A stretch of 32,558 nt of DNA, taken from the NCBI GenBank assembly GCA_024102635.1, contig JAGFJO010000146.1, forward strand, positions 1 through 32,558. Direction: 5' to 3'. Every line of letters starts with the position of its first letter. Positions within the stretch are counted from its first letter, which is position 1. This DNA is from Deltaproteobacteria bacterium. GTDB taxonomy: Bacteria > Bdellovibrionota_C > UBA2361 > JAGFJO01. Shown in pieces: positions 7,247 to 15,377 of this stretch. The position numbers were made by a program, and so were the translations under genes. The notes under the pieces are model-generated. The model saw only the letters and a program-made list of their open reading frames with translations, did not search any database and had not been told where the DNA came from.

Positions 7247-9976
7247 ATGAGTATCAGCAGGCTAACCAAAGAGCGTCTTTATCAAGACGAGTCTATATTC
7301 AATCAGCTCTTGCCGTTCGCAAAGTACGATGAAGAGTTCGAAATCTTCATCCATGCTGACGCGTCTCTCTGGTCGATGTGGGAACTGCAGCCGCAATGGA
7401 TAACCCGCGTCTCGGACGCTGAGGCGTTCCAAACCAGCGCGCACATGCAAGAACTTCTGGATTCGCTGGAGCACGACGTATCGGTGCAGTTCTCCTGGAT
7501 TACGACCTTTGATGTCGACGGACTTCTCAAGGACTGCATCAACCGCTATCCGGCTCGCGGACCGGCGGGCTGGATGGCGCGCCGTTGGACTCGCTCGATG
7601 AAGCAGGCTTCGCAAAGCGATAACCTGCACCGCCGCCCGCGGCAGCTGCGGCTGGTCGCTGCATTTAGATACGATCCCCCCTGGAAAAGCGGCAATGCCA
7701 TGCAGCAGTTTATTCGATCGATGAAAACTCTATTCCAAGGGCAGTTCGGGGTTTCGGCGGAGCAGAGACGGGGCGAGTATGTTAGCTACGCCAATAAGTT
7801 CAAGGGAACCATCGACGGAAAGGTCGCCAAGCTCGCTGACCTTGGATTCGGCCCCAGACTAATTACGGGGCAGGGACTTATAAATCTTTTATATCCCTTG
7901 CTAAACAGGCGAAGCGTAAAGGCGGGGAAATTCAAAAGGGGGCGAACTACCTCCGTACCGGCGCCCATCTACGATTCCAAGGACCTTTTGTCTAATCAGA
8001 TATCGGAAACGATGTGCGAACACCCGGACAATGGAATCATCAAAAAGGACGGGCGTTACTACCGCTCGGTCTCGATGGTTAAGCCTCCTAAGGCCTGCTT
8101 ACCCTTGATGATAGCTCCGCTTCAATCATCACCATATGAAAATATTCTGAGTGTGACGTTTTCAAAGGACGATCGCGAAACACAGCTGCGCCGCCTTGAC
8201 CGCCTCGATGCAACGCTCGGCCTGCGAGAATTCACCTATCGCGGCCGCAACAACCAAAAGGTCACTCATCAAATACAGGCAATCCGCGCCGCCCGGCAGG
8301 AGCTATACAACTCTGCTGCTCAGATTGTGCGTGTAGGTGTACATCAGACCTTTATCTGCCAAACTCAGGAGGAGGCCATTAGAGCGAGCTCCGAGGCTGT
8401 CGCTACTTTCCCGCAGCTAAACGGCGCAAGGGGAATGGTGCATGAGATTTCGGACCTGGGAGTACTGATCAACACTTTGCCGGGATGCTACGACCCCTCA
8501 ACTGACGGATCGGGCTGGACTAACGTGATGCGTTCATCCCGCGGAGTGCGGCTGTTTCCCCTTTGGGGTAACTGGCACGGCAGTCAGGGATCGCTTTTTG
8601 TACTGCCTAGCCTATGGAACCGCGAGCTGGTGGGCTTCGATCTTTATGATTCGAACATCGCTCCTAACGTTTTAATTAGTGGTGTATCGGGCGCCGGAAA
8701 AAGTTACCTGCTCTGCTACATGCTAATTATGCTTAACCGAGGCCACTATGCGACCATGATGGACGGGCGCATAGTTGAGCGGCCTCCTATTACCTTCGTC
8801 TTCGACAAAGGTATGGTGGGTCAGCCATGCGGGTTCGAGAAATTGGCCCGCCTTTTCGGAGGGCGAATATACGAAGCAACTCCTTCAAAAGCCCCAGCCA
8901 TGAACTTTCTGGCGCGTCTTGGAGAAACTCCGCCCGATCCTCGCAATGAGGACTATAAAGACCTTCTTGATATGTGTGCAGACATCGTCTGCGACATGGC
9001 GCAGGAAGGCCAAGCGCAGATCGATCGCTTGCAGAGAGCGAGCATCATTGAAACTCTTGTTGAAGCGCACCGCGTTTACCGAAACGGGCCTATGCGGCGT
9101 GAACTGATCCTTAGCGACGTAGTTTCATGTTTGCGAGCGCCTAAACGGGTAGATGAAAACGAGGAATCGGCTTTGCGCCGGCAGCGCGTGGCCGCTTTAA
9201 TAGGAGATTATTACGGCGATGGGACTTATGCGCGGTTTTTCGACCGCCCTGGTTCTTTGAAACTGCGCGAACGGTTCATCGTCTTCGACCTAAAGTCTCT
9301 CAGTAGAAATCCCGATCTGCAGCGGGTGTTCTTGAAGATCGCTATGCTTTGGGCCGATACCGTTATGAATGATCCGAAGGAGCTCGATTGCCGCAAGGTG
9401 CTGGTATTCGACGAGGCGCATGATCTTATCGGAAAGACCTCCGCAGGCACTATCGAAACCGCCTTCCGTCTCTACAGAAAGAGAAAAGGTATAGTGATTG
9501 CGGCCTCCCAATCCGGTGAAGACTTCTATGTCGGTTCGGGCGGTCAGGCGATCGTACAGAACAGTGCTCATAAGATTTTCCTGCGGCAGGATCCCAACAA
9601 GTTTCACTATACGGCCCAGGCCTTCAATCTAACTGAACAGCAGTCCAGTGTGATCCTGAGACTGCGAACCGTGAAGGGTGTGGAGTCGCAGTTCTATATG
9701 ATATCCGATATCGGCGAAGGTGCATTAGTGCTCCCTCTCGAGCCCGCCTTCTACTGGGTCAGCACCAATAATGGTGATGACAACCAGCTCTTTGCCGACG
9801 TGCTTGAACAGTGTCAAAACGACTTCGGATTGGCGCTGCAGAATGTTATTGCGATTGCGCCAAATGGAGCTAAGGCAGTGCAAACTGCAAACGGTGTTGG
9901 GCTGGATGAAGGCGTGAGCGTGTCAAACACGGTAATGAATATAATGGATGATGCATTGAATGGTACAACTGGCTAA
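7247..9976 (+). CDS. traC: TraC/VirB4-family type IV secretion ATPase
   Basis: The 909-residue cytoplasmic or membrane-associated ATPase has a Walker A motif (GVSGAGKSY, about residues 479-487) and a Walker B motif (VLVFDEAHDL, about 717-726). The later NSAHKIFLRQDP segment is the usual RecA-like VirB4 C-terminal feature. The N-terminal half fits the TraC_F_IV domain. The length is close to F TraC (875). VirB4-family ATPases energise assembly and substrate movement, and are the universal marker of type IV secretion. Both nucleotide-binding motifs are intact, so the protein should be active, arguing against a decayed operon. Its start abuts the preceding stop. DotO/IcmB/TraU are distant relatives, but gene order favours TraC. 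Confidence 0.9.
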   Translation: MSISRLTKERLYQDESIFNQLLPFAKYDEEFEIFIHADASLWSMWELQPQWITRVSDAEAFQTSAHMQELLDSLEHDVSVQFSWITTFDVDGLLKDCINRYPARGPAGWMARRWTRSMKQASQSDNLHRRPRQLRLVAAFRYDPPWKSGNAMQQFIRSMKTLFQGQFGVSAEQRRGEYVSYANKFKGTIDGKVAKLADLGFGPRLITGQGLINLLYPLLNRRSVKAGKFKRGRTTSVPAPIYDSKDLLSNQISETMCEHPDNGIIKKDGRYYRSVSMVKPPKACLPLMIAPLQSSPYENILSVTFSKDDRETQLRRLDRLDATLGLREFTYRGRNNQKVTHQIQAIRAARQELYNSAAQIVRVGVHQTFICQTQEEAIRASSEAVATFPQLNGARGMVHEISDLGVLINTLPGCYDPSTDGSGWTNVMRSSRGVRLFPLWGNWHGSQGSLFVLPSLWNRELVGFDLYDSNIAPNVLISGVSGAGKSYLLCYMLIMLNRGHYATMMDGRIVERPPITFVFDKGMVGQPCGFEKLARLFGGRIYEATPSKAPAMNFLARLGETPPDPRNEDYKDLLDMCADIVCDMAQEGQAQIDRLQRASIIETLVEAHRVYRNGPMRRELILSDVVSCLRAPKRVDENEESALRRQRVAALIGDYYGDGTYARFFDRPGSLKLRERFIVFDLKSLSRNPDLQRVFLKIAMLWADTVMNDPKELDCRKVLVFDEAHDLIGKTSAGTIETAFRLYRKRKGIVIAASQSGEDFYVGSGGQAIVQNSAHKIFLRQDPNKFHYTAQAFNLTEQQSSVILRLRTVKGVESQFYMISDIGEGALVLPLEPAFYWVSTNNGDDNQLFADVLEQCQNDFGLALQNVIAIAPNGAKAVQTANGVGLDEGVSVSNTVMNIMDDALNGTTG

Positions 9977-9996
9977 CAACATTTAGGAATTGTGTC

Positions 9997-10326
9997 ATGA
10001 AAACTGTAACAAAGTGTGCTATTAATATATTTTCGAGAGGCACCGTGGCAGCGCTAGCGGCATTCGTCATCTGCGGCTGTTCCTCCGTGGTCACAAAAAC
10101 AGAGCTTTTGGAGGTTGAAGCGATCGACGAGTCCGCCCAAAGCTCTTCTTCCTCCGGTATCTCTCAAGGGACCGCGGTAGCGGTATGGGAGGAGCCGATG
10201 GTGGATGTCGTAGATGTGCCTCCCGGGCTGGATCCCGAAGGGCACTACTACCGTCCGGCCCACCAGGAAATTGTCGAGATCCGTCAGGGGCGCTGGCAGT
10301 ATTACCGGAAGGCTCCCAACAGGTAG
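9997..10326 (+). CDS. Small lipoprotein of unknown function in T4SS operon
   Basis: The 109-residue protein has a signal peptide ending in a lipobox (ICGC, Cys28). A serine-rich linker (about residues 46-55) leads to a compact C-terminal region with the pattern VPPGLDPEGHYYRPAHQEIVEIRQGRW. The conserved-looking aromatic and glycine residues suggest a small folded domain rather than a tether. I do not recognise the family. It lies 20 bases after traC and 29 before the next gene, so it belongs to the operon. It is the third putative lipoprotein in it, which suggests an unusually lipoprotein-rich outer-membrane complex. Confidence 0.65.
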   Translation: MKTVTKCAINIFSRGTVAALAAFVICGCSSVVTKTELLEVEAIDESAQSSSSSGISQGTAVAVWEEPMVDVVDVPPGLDPEGHYYRPAHQEIVEIRQGRWQYYRKAPNR

Positions 10327-10331
10327 CGTGT

Positions 10332-10337
10332 TATAAT
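10332..10337 (+). promoter_or_regulatory. Candidate extended -10 element within the T4SS operon
   Basis: TGTTATAAT matches an extended -10 (TGnTATAAT) perfectly and lies just after the stop of the preceding gene, 19 bases before the next start codon. No good -35 is seen at the usual spacing. If used, transcription would begin about 12 bases before the next gene. Confidence 0.3.
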
Positions 10338-10355
10338 GTAGCCGGGGAATGAACG

Positions 10356-10805
10356 ATGAGTCTGATAAGCGTGAAAAATTTTTTAGCTCCCTTCTCTAAC
10401 ACGACCCATATCGTGACGATTGTATTGTTCGTCGCCGTGTTTGCATTGTTCCGGCTCCAAGGGGGCGCCGTTACGGTCAGGTCCGAACGTTCTACCCCTA
10501 TATTTTCGCCAGATGAAGCGAGCACTAACTCTCGATCTGCAGATCCAGTTACTATTGATGACGAGGAGTTGGGCCTTATCCCGCCGCCGCGCCCGCAAAA
10601 CGCCGCCCGCAGGGCGGAACCGATAAATGAGCTTCCGGATGAAGGAACAATTGAGATCTCTCCGTCCGAGGACAGCGATCTCCTTGGACAGATGATAGGA
10701 AAACAGCCGCCGGTACAGCAGAGGCCCGCCGATACTAAAAGTGATCGTGCCCGTTCCGGAGGCAGCTTGGAGGAGATCGAACGATCGCTAGGAATTCGGC
10801 AGTAG
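10356..10805 (+). CDS. Bitopic membrane protein with proline-rich periplasmic tail, T4SS-associated
   Basis: The 149-residue protein has a single membrane helix at about residues 17-33. The remaining 115 residues are acidic, proline-rich and probably disordered (IPPPRPQ, KQPPVQQRP), ending in a short helix. The layout resembles bitopic accessory proteins such as TraP or DotF/IcmG, but no family motif is visible, so no name is assigned. It sits within the operon between the small lipoprotein and a PH-domain protein. The proline-rich tail could reach across the periplasm or bind the TraB-like subunit; this is inference. Confidence 0.6.
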   Translation: MSLISVKNFLAPFSNTTHIVTIVLFVAVFALFRLQGGAVTVRSERSTPIFSPDEASTNSRSADPVTIDDEELGLIPPPRPQNAARRAEPINELPDEGTIEISPSEDSDLLGQMIGKQPPVQQRPADTKSDRARSGGSLEEIERSLGIRQ

Positions 10806-10813
10806 GAGATTAA

Positions 10814-10829
10814 GCCCGCCAAAGCGGGC
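10814..10829 (+). promoter_or_regulatory. Intra-operon hairpin before the PH-domain gene
   Basis: GCCCGC (10814-10819) pairs perfectly with GCGGGC (10824-10829) around a four-base CAAA loop. It lies between a stop codon and the next start, with no T-run after it. It is more likely an mRNA processing or stability element than a terminator. Confidence 0.4.
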
Positions 10830-10843
10830 AAACCGGTGAGAGG

Positions 10844-11356
10844 ATGGCAGTTAAACAGATCGTAATTCCGAAAGTTTGGAGATCGGAGATAAAGCTCCTG
10901 ACAGCCTTTTTTTTGCTCGGAGTCGCCAGCATCTTCCTCACCCGCCAGTTCCCCGGCAGTATTATCAGCGGTAGGCTGTTTAGCTTAGGTGACAAAGTTT
11001 TTTATCTTTCATTACCACTTTTCTGGTTCATGCCTTTTTTTGCGCTGCTTACCGCGGTAGTTCGCATTTATAATGTCAGGTACATAATTGACAGTAGAGG
11101 GCTCGAAGCGCAGATCGGTCTTCTTTCTCCGAAGCGCCTTTACCAACGCCGCATATTTTTCGCCGATATAAGAAGTGCCGAAACCGAACAAACGATTCTT
11201 GAGCGGGTTTTGAACGTAGGCGCCGTAGAGATAGGCACAGCCGCTACGGCGGACATTGAGATTATCTTTGAAGGAGTTGCGGCGCCGCAGGAGCTGCAGG
11301 GTATGATTCAGCGCGAGCGTGATCGCTCGCTTAGAAGCGCGCAGGCTTCTGCCTAA
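10844..11356 (+). CDS. Membrane protein with bacterial PH (bPH2/YdbS-like) domain
   Basis: The 170-residue protein has two hydrophobic segments (about residues 18-33 and 50-75), followed by a soluble C-terminal domain. That domain has the typical pattern of the bPH2/DUF304 family: YNVRYIIDSRGLEAQIGLLSPK, then the IRSAETEQTILERVLNVGAVEIGTA core. Members are membrane-anchored pleckstrin-homology-like domains of poorly known function. It is co-oriented with the secretion operon, and this family is not a standard T4SS part. A run of eight T residues near codon 20 (around 10907-10914) is a possible indel hotspot. Confidence 0.75.
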   Translation: MAVKQIVIPKVWRSEIKLLTAFFLLGVASIFLTRQFPGSIISGRLFSLGDKVFYLSLPLFWFMPFFALLTAVVRIYNVRYIIDSRGLEAQIGLLSPKRLYQRRIFFADIRSAETEQTILERVLNVGAVEIGTAATADIEIIFEGVAAPQELQGMIQRERDRSLRSAQASA

Positions 11357-11379
11357 AGGTTTTGATTTAGTGAGGTAAT

Positions 11380-12408
11380 ATGGGTTCATCAATTTCGGCA
11401 AAAGGAGGCATCTTCGGGGCCATGATTTTGGCCGCCTGCTTGGCTCCTTCCTCGGCCATTAGCGAGCCGATTAAGATCGACAATATTCGAAACGAACTTC
11501 TGAAATCGAGCCTTGAAAAGGGTAAACAGGGCGACACTTCAAGCGTATCGAAAAACGACCTTGAAACCGCAGATCGCAGGCTCAAAGCCGTTGAACAGCG
11601 AATTCAGCAGCAAGCAGGGCTAATTGAGGCCCCTGCTCCGGCATTCCCCGAGCAGAAGGACGCCGGTAAAACGGCTCCCGCCGCGGCCCTAAGTGGGAAG
11701 CCTTCGTCGACCGCACCTTCTTCCGTGGTACCGGTTAAACAAGTTGCTCCAACCGGCCAAACCGGCAACCCTCAGCGGGCATCACTTGATGTGCAGAAGG
11801 TCCAGCCCGAGGTGATAAGCGGCGCACCGGCTGTGAATCCATCTATAAAAATTGAGGGTGTCAGTCCGCCCCCGCCTCCTCCGCAGGTGGATCAACTTGT
11901 AGCCCGCAACAACCAGCTTGAAAAAGAGCTTAAGGCAGCAAACGAAAAAGCTAATGTTCTGGCGAAAGAGCTTGATGAAACCCGCAACCGCTTGATGATC
12001 GCCGAAACTCAGGTCGAACGTCTCTCGGTTATCATTGAATCCAGGCAAGGCAAGGTTCCGGTAAACAACACAGCCGGAACTTCGGTGCATAGATCGGTTC
12101 CTGCACGGCTTGCTCCCGAGCCGCCGAGCGACGCTCAGATTGCAACTGTTATCGCCGACAAGGTGCACCTTCGTACCGGGCCCGGAAAGGAGAATTCTCC
12201 TCTTATGGCGGTAACAAAAGGAACTCGGCTCACGGTTGAGACTCGAAGCGGTGATTGGTATAGGGTTATGGCGCCGACAGGACGCAGGGCATGGGTTTCG
12301 GCAGATGTTGTAGCTTTCGGACTCGGTTCACAGACGGGCTACAACAATACAAGCCGCGTTAAAGGTTTTGATTCAGGTTTGAATCCAGATGGAGAAAGCT
12401 CTAACTAG
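11380..12408 (+). CDS. Exported coiled-coil protein with C-terminal bacterial SH3 domain
   Basis: The 342-residue protein has a signal peptide (cleavage near SAIS|EP). A low-complexity alanine/proline-rich region (about residues 70-165) includes a PPPPPP stretch. A coiled coil follows (about 170-225, QLVARNNQLEKELKAANEKA), and then an SH3_3-type domain (about 252-312) with the pattern VHLRTGPGKENSPLMAVTKGTRL, a GDWYRV turn and GRRAWVSADVV. Bacterial SH3 domains usually bind peptidoglycan peptides. The gene overlaps the M23 peptidase gene by 20 bases, so the two are translationally coupled. Together they look like a wall-binding scaffold plus a wall hydrolase that could open peptidoglycan for the secretion apparatus. 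Confidence 0.8.
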   Translation: MGSSISAKGGIFGAMILAACLAPSSAISEPIKIDNIRNELLKSSLEKGKQGDTSSVSKNDLETADRRLKAVEQRIQQQAGLIEAPAPAFPEQKDAGKTAPAAALSGKPSSTAPSSVVPVKQVAPTGQTGNPQRASLDVQKVQPEVISGAPAVNPSIKIEGVSPPPPPPQVDQLVARNNQLEKELKAANEKANVLAKELDETRNRLMIAETQVERLSVIIESRQGKVPVNNTAGTSVHRSVPARLAPEPPSDAQIATVIADKVHLRTGPGKENSPLMAVTKGTRLTVETRSGDWYRVMAPTGRRAWVSADVVAFGLGSQTGYNNTSRVKGFDSGLNPDGESSN

Positions 12409-12898
12409 ACTGCCTAGCACTATTCGAATTGCCGCACTGACTGCCTTTGCTCTGGCATGCTCCGCTGCCGTTGAGGCACAAAGCTTGAAGTCCTATGTAT
12501 ACCCGCTTCTTGGGACAACTGTTTCGAGCGATTTTGGATCGCGCCGCCATCCTGTTAATAGAGCCGTGCGTCATCATAACGGCATCGATCTTGCCGCGCC
12601 TCACGGTGCGCAGATAAGGGCGGTCAAAGCCGGCAAGGTCGTCTTCTCGGACTGGTACGCCGGCTATGGAAAGCTAGTCGTTATCCAGCATGAAGCAGGG
12701 CTAACTACTCATTATGGGCATTGTCAGACGCTGCTCGTACAGCCCGGCCAAAAGGTAACAGCAGGCCAGATAATCGGCACTGTCGGCAGCACCGGTCTCT
12801 CGACGGGACCACATCTGCATTTCGAGATGCGAGTTGACGGCATCCCACACGCTCCCGAGAAATTTATTCCGGGTCTTGCGGACGATGCGGTGGGGTGA
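12389..12898 (+). CDS. M23 (LytM-type) zinc metallopeptidase, peptidoglycan hydrolase
   Basis: The 169-residue protein is a signal peptide (cleavage near VEA|QS, residue 30) followed by a single M23 domain. Zinc ligands are visible: His63 and Asp67 in HHNGIDLAAP, and His144 in HLHFE. Catalytic histidines His111 (THYGH) and His142 are present, so the enzyme should be active rather than a degenerate EnvC/NlpD-type activator. It is minimal, lacking LysM or SH3 targeting modules; the upstream SH3 protein may supply these. T4SSs usually use a VirB1-type lytic transglycosylase for this step, so an endopeptidase here is an alternative solution. Its 3' end overlaps the convergent chemotaxis gene by 35 bases. 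Confidence 0.9.
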   Translation: MEKALTRLPSTIRIAALTAFALACSAAVEAQSLKSYVYPLLGTTVSSDFGSRRHPVNRAVRHHNGIDLAAPHGAQIRAVKAGKVVFSDWYAGYGKLVVIQHEAGLTTHYGHCQTLLVQPGQKVTAGQIIGTVGSTGLSTGPHLHFEMRVDGIPHAPEKFIPGLADDAVG

Positions 12899-13382
12899 CG
12901 CCCTCGCCTTCAACGGCTGCCGGATGAAGGGCGCTAATTGTTAAAAATAGCGGAAAACCCGAACTGCGGTACCAGCTTATCATTATCGGCGAGAACTCGT
13001 CCCTGACCTCAGCGATTGACCTAACTGTGAAATTTCCCGGTGTCGCCAGGCCGCATCTGCCGGGTAATGCCGATTTAAGATTGCCTGCTGTCATATTTGA
13101 GAGCTCTCTCAATGCATCTAGAATCTGAGCATCGGAAGGTTTTTCCAGAGACAATAACTTTCCGGTGACACTTGATGCGAGCTCTCTCGGCATACCGATC
13201 CTGACGTTACCTGTCCAGCTCCCGCCTATCCATGCTACCGAGCCGAGCCAGGGCAGAGCCAACACGTCACTCTCATTCGGAAAAAATTCCTCAAGCTCCA
13301 GCTCAAGAGTCGTGCGCCAAACCCTGTCGAATGCCGAACGCAGCTGCTCCCTTAGGTACTCGGTTGCTATCTCAGAACGCAT
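12864..13382 (-). CDS. CheX/CheC-type chemotaxis phosphatase-like protein
   Basis: The 172-residue protein contains the phosphatase signature of the CheC/CheX/FliY family: DALRELSNMTAGNLK, where Glu and Asn of the ExxN motif act on phosphorylated CheY. Before it lies a beta-rich segment with GNVRIGMP, and the rest fits the CheX-like alpha-beta fold. It is the last gene of the cheY-cheB-cheR run (minus strand), six bases after the cheR stop. It probably removes phosphate from one of the receiver proteins encoded here. The C-terminal 35 bases overlap the convergent M23 gene. The family member is less canonical than the second CheX at 24607. Confidence 0.75.
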   Translation of the reverse strand: MRSEIATEYLREQLRSAFDRVWRTTLELELEEFFPNESDVLALPWLGSVAWIGGSWTGNVRIGMPRELASSVTGKLLSLEKPSDAQILDALRELSNMTAGNLKSALPGRCGLATPGNFTVRSIAEVRDEFSPIMISWYRSSGFPLFLTISALHPAAVEGEGVTPPHRPQDPE

Positions 13383-13388
13383 CGATAA

Positions 13389-14210
13389 TCAGCCCCGCTT
13401 TTTGTAACAGCTTGTTTTTTCAAATGTAATTCTCTCAAATTCATCGCACAGCCCCAGTGTCGTCTCAGCAGTTCCAAGGAATAGATACCCTCCTGGCTTG
13501 AGCAGATCATAGACCTTCCTAAGAATCTGCTTCTTTGTCTCAATGTCAAAGTAGATTAAGACATTCCTCAACATCACCAAGTCCGCCGGGGCCAGTACGC
13601 TGAATGGAGCCAAGAGGTTAAACTCTGAGAATCTTACCATTTGCGCCACTTGCGGTTTTAGAACCCAATCCTGTCCTTTCTTTTCGAAGTATTTTGCCAG
13701 CAGCTTTATCGGCAAGCCGCGGTTCACCTCTATCTGATTAAAACTGGCAGTTCGCGCTTTCTCAAGTATGTGCCCTGATACATCGGTAGCATGAAACTTA
13801 AGCCGCCAGTCGGCTAGTTCCGGAAAGCTCTCTCTCAAAAGCATGCATAGTGAGTATGGCTCTTGGCCTGATGATGCCGCTCCACACCAAATTGACAGCT
13901 CCTTAGCAGACGCACGCAGATCTAGTAGCTCCGGCAGTACCTTAGTCCGCAGCGCCTCAAATGGTTCAATGTCGCGAAAGAAGCTTGTTTCATGAGTAGT
14001 AAGAGATTCTACAACTCTCCTTCGCCGAGACCGGTCCGCCTCGCGCTGAAGATGAGAGACTAAAGAAGTAATGTTTTCAAAACCGAGACTTTTGGCGACC
14101 GGCTCAACGCGCGACTGCACTAGATACTCCTTACCCTTGTCGAGGGTAATGCCTGCCTCGTCCTTGACCAACTTGGCAATGTATTCAAAGTCTGCGCTAC
14201 TGAGCGTCAT
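13389..14210 (-). CDS. cheR: CheR chemotaxis receptor methyltransferase
   Basis: The 273-residue enzyme methylates glutamates of chemoreceptors using S-adenosylmethionine. The N-terminal helical domain (about residues 1-75) precedes the SLTTHETSFFRD segment. The SAM-binding motif (IWCGAASSGQEPYSL) and the MLRNVLIYFD motif follow. The ATG at 14210 is preferred over a start 30 bases upstream: it overlaps the cheB stop as ATGA and is preceded by a GAGAGGGG ribosome-binding site. Translation is thus coupled to cheB, balancing methylation and demethylation. No pentapeptide-binding tether motif is seen at the end of the receptor encoded next door. Confidence 0.93.
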   Translation of the reverse strand: MTLSSADFEYIAKLVKDEAGITLDKGKEYLVQSRVEPVAKSLGFENITSLVSHLQREADRSRRRRVVESLTTHETSFFRDIEPFEALRTKVLPELLDLRASAKELSIWCGAASSGQEPYSLCMLLRESFPELADWRLKFHATDVSGHILEKARTASFNQIEVNRGLPIKLLAKYFEKKGQDWVLKPQVAQMVRFSEFNLLAPFSVLAPADLVMLRNVLIYFDIETKKQILRKVYDLLKPGGYLFLGTAETTLGLCDEFERITFEKTSCYKKRG

Positions 14211-15316
14211 GCGAGCCCCTCTCGTCCCGGTGCAGCACATTTTGGGCGGAAATTTCCTGTCGCTCTCCGGATTATTTCGCCTGCCACACTCTCAAGCGGC
14301 AGCACGGCTTCGGCCAATCCCGCTTCGGCTACATATCCAGGCATGCCCCAAACCACGCTCGTTGCTTGATCCTGCACTATGATCCGCCCGCCCGCCTCGC
14401 TAATATATCTGCTTCCGAGTAACCCATCCTGCCCCATTCCGGTTAGCACTACAGCCAGTATTGCCGAGCCATAAAGCGCTGCCGCCGAACGGAAGAGCAC
14501 GTCGACTGCCGGGCGGCACGAGTTCTCCGGCGGGCCCTGATGCAGCTTAGTACGAGGATCAGATAAGACCCCTGTAATCTCCATGTGATAATCGCCCGGC
14601 GCTATGTATACCTTACCCGGTTCAATCTTCGTGCTTTGAGTTGCTTCAACTACCGTAAGCGCAGCCTGATCATTGAGACGATCGGCTAAGAGCCGCGTGA
14701 ACATAGGCGGCATGTGTTGTACGATCAAAATCGGCGCGGGAAAATCCCCTGGTAGAGCCGGTATTACTTTGGCGAGTGCGTTCGGCCCTCCGGTCGAAAC
14801 TCCTATCACAACGATCTTTACAGCAGGGCTCGCAGAGATAGCCGGCCTCTTAATAACAGGCGGCTGAATCTTGGCAGGAGAAGCGGACGGCGGGGGCCTA
14901 AAAGCCCTCCTTTCAGCCAAGCTCTTAATCTTGCCTATGAGTTCATCGCGCACCGCTTCCTTTGCATTAGTAACGCTACCGACGTTAGCGGGTTTTGTCA
15001 CATAGTCCGTAGCGCCCCGAGACAACGCTTCAAGGGTGGCGGCGCCGCCCCGCTCTGTCAACGTGCTGAACATAATGATGGGGAGACGGGGATAGTCCTT
15101 CCGAATGAGGGGGATGGTGTCCAGTCCACTCAGTTCGGGCATCTCGACATCGAGCGTAACTATATCCGGATTGGTCTGCGGAATTTTTTGAAGAGCAATC
15201 TTGCCATTGGCGGCAGTACCAACAACTTCAATCTCCTCGTCAGACGATAGCACCTCAGTAAGTATCTTTCTTATAACAACGGCATCATCTACTACTAAAA
15301 CCCTGATCTTCGGCAT
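14207..15316 (-). CDS. cheB: CheB chemotaxis response regulator, protein-glutamate methylesterase
   Basis: The 369-residue protein has a receiver domain (about residues 1-120; acidic pocket Asp10/Asp11, phosphoacceptor Asp56, Lys109). A proline-rich linker (about 138-165) leads to the methylesterase domain. The catalytic triad is visible: Ser174 in GVSTGG, His201 in QHMPP and Asp297 in GMGQDG. It removes methyl groups, or deamidates glutamines, on receptors when phosphorylated by CheA. The length matches typical CheB (about 350). It is followed directly by cheR with overlapping stop and start codons. All key residues are intact. Confidence 0.95.
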   Translation of the reverse strand: MPKIRVLVVDDAVVIRKILTEVLSSDEEIEVVGTAANGKIALQKIPQTNPDIVTLDVEMPELSGLDTIPLIRKDYPRLPIIMFSTLTERGGAATLEALSRGATDYVTKPANVGSVTNAKEAVRDELIGKIKSLAERRAFRPPPSASPAKIQPPVIKRPAISASPAVKIVVIGVSTGGPNALAKVIPALPGDFPAPILIVQHMPPMFTRLLADRLNDQAALTVVEATQSTKIEPGKVYIAPGDYHMEITGVLSDPRTKLHQGPPENSCRPAVDVLFRSAAALYGSAILAVVLTGMGQDGLLGSRYISEAGGRIIVQDQATSVVWGMPGYVAEAGLAEAVLPLESVAGEIIRRATGNFRPKCAAPGREGLA

Positions 15317-15377
15317 ATCGACTCGGATTAATGCGGATTAACGAAAAACCTTTATCCAGGCACAGAATCTATTAGTA

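Noticed and set aside
2923..9976. Labelling the secretion genes as Icm/Dot (DotI, DotH, DotG, DotO)
   Set aside because: The order L-E-K-B-V-C, the GEDG-containing TraB barrel, the TraV-like WIP motif and the TraE-like periplasmic pattern fit F-type better. Only the N0-like lipoprotein recalls DotD.
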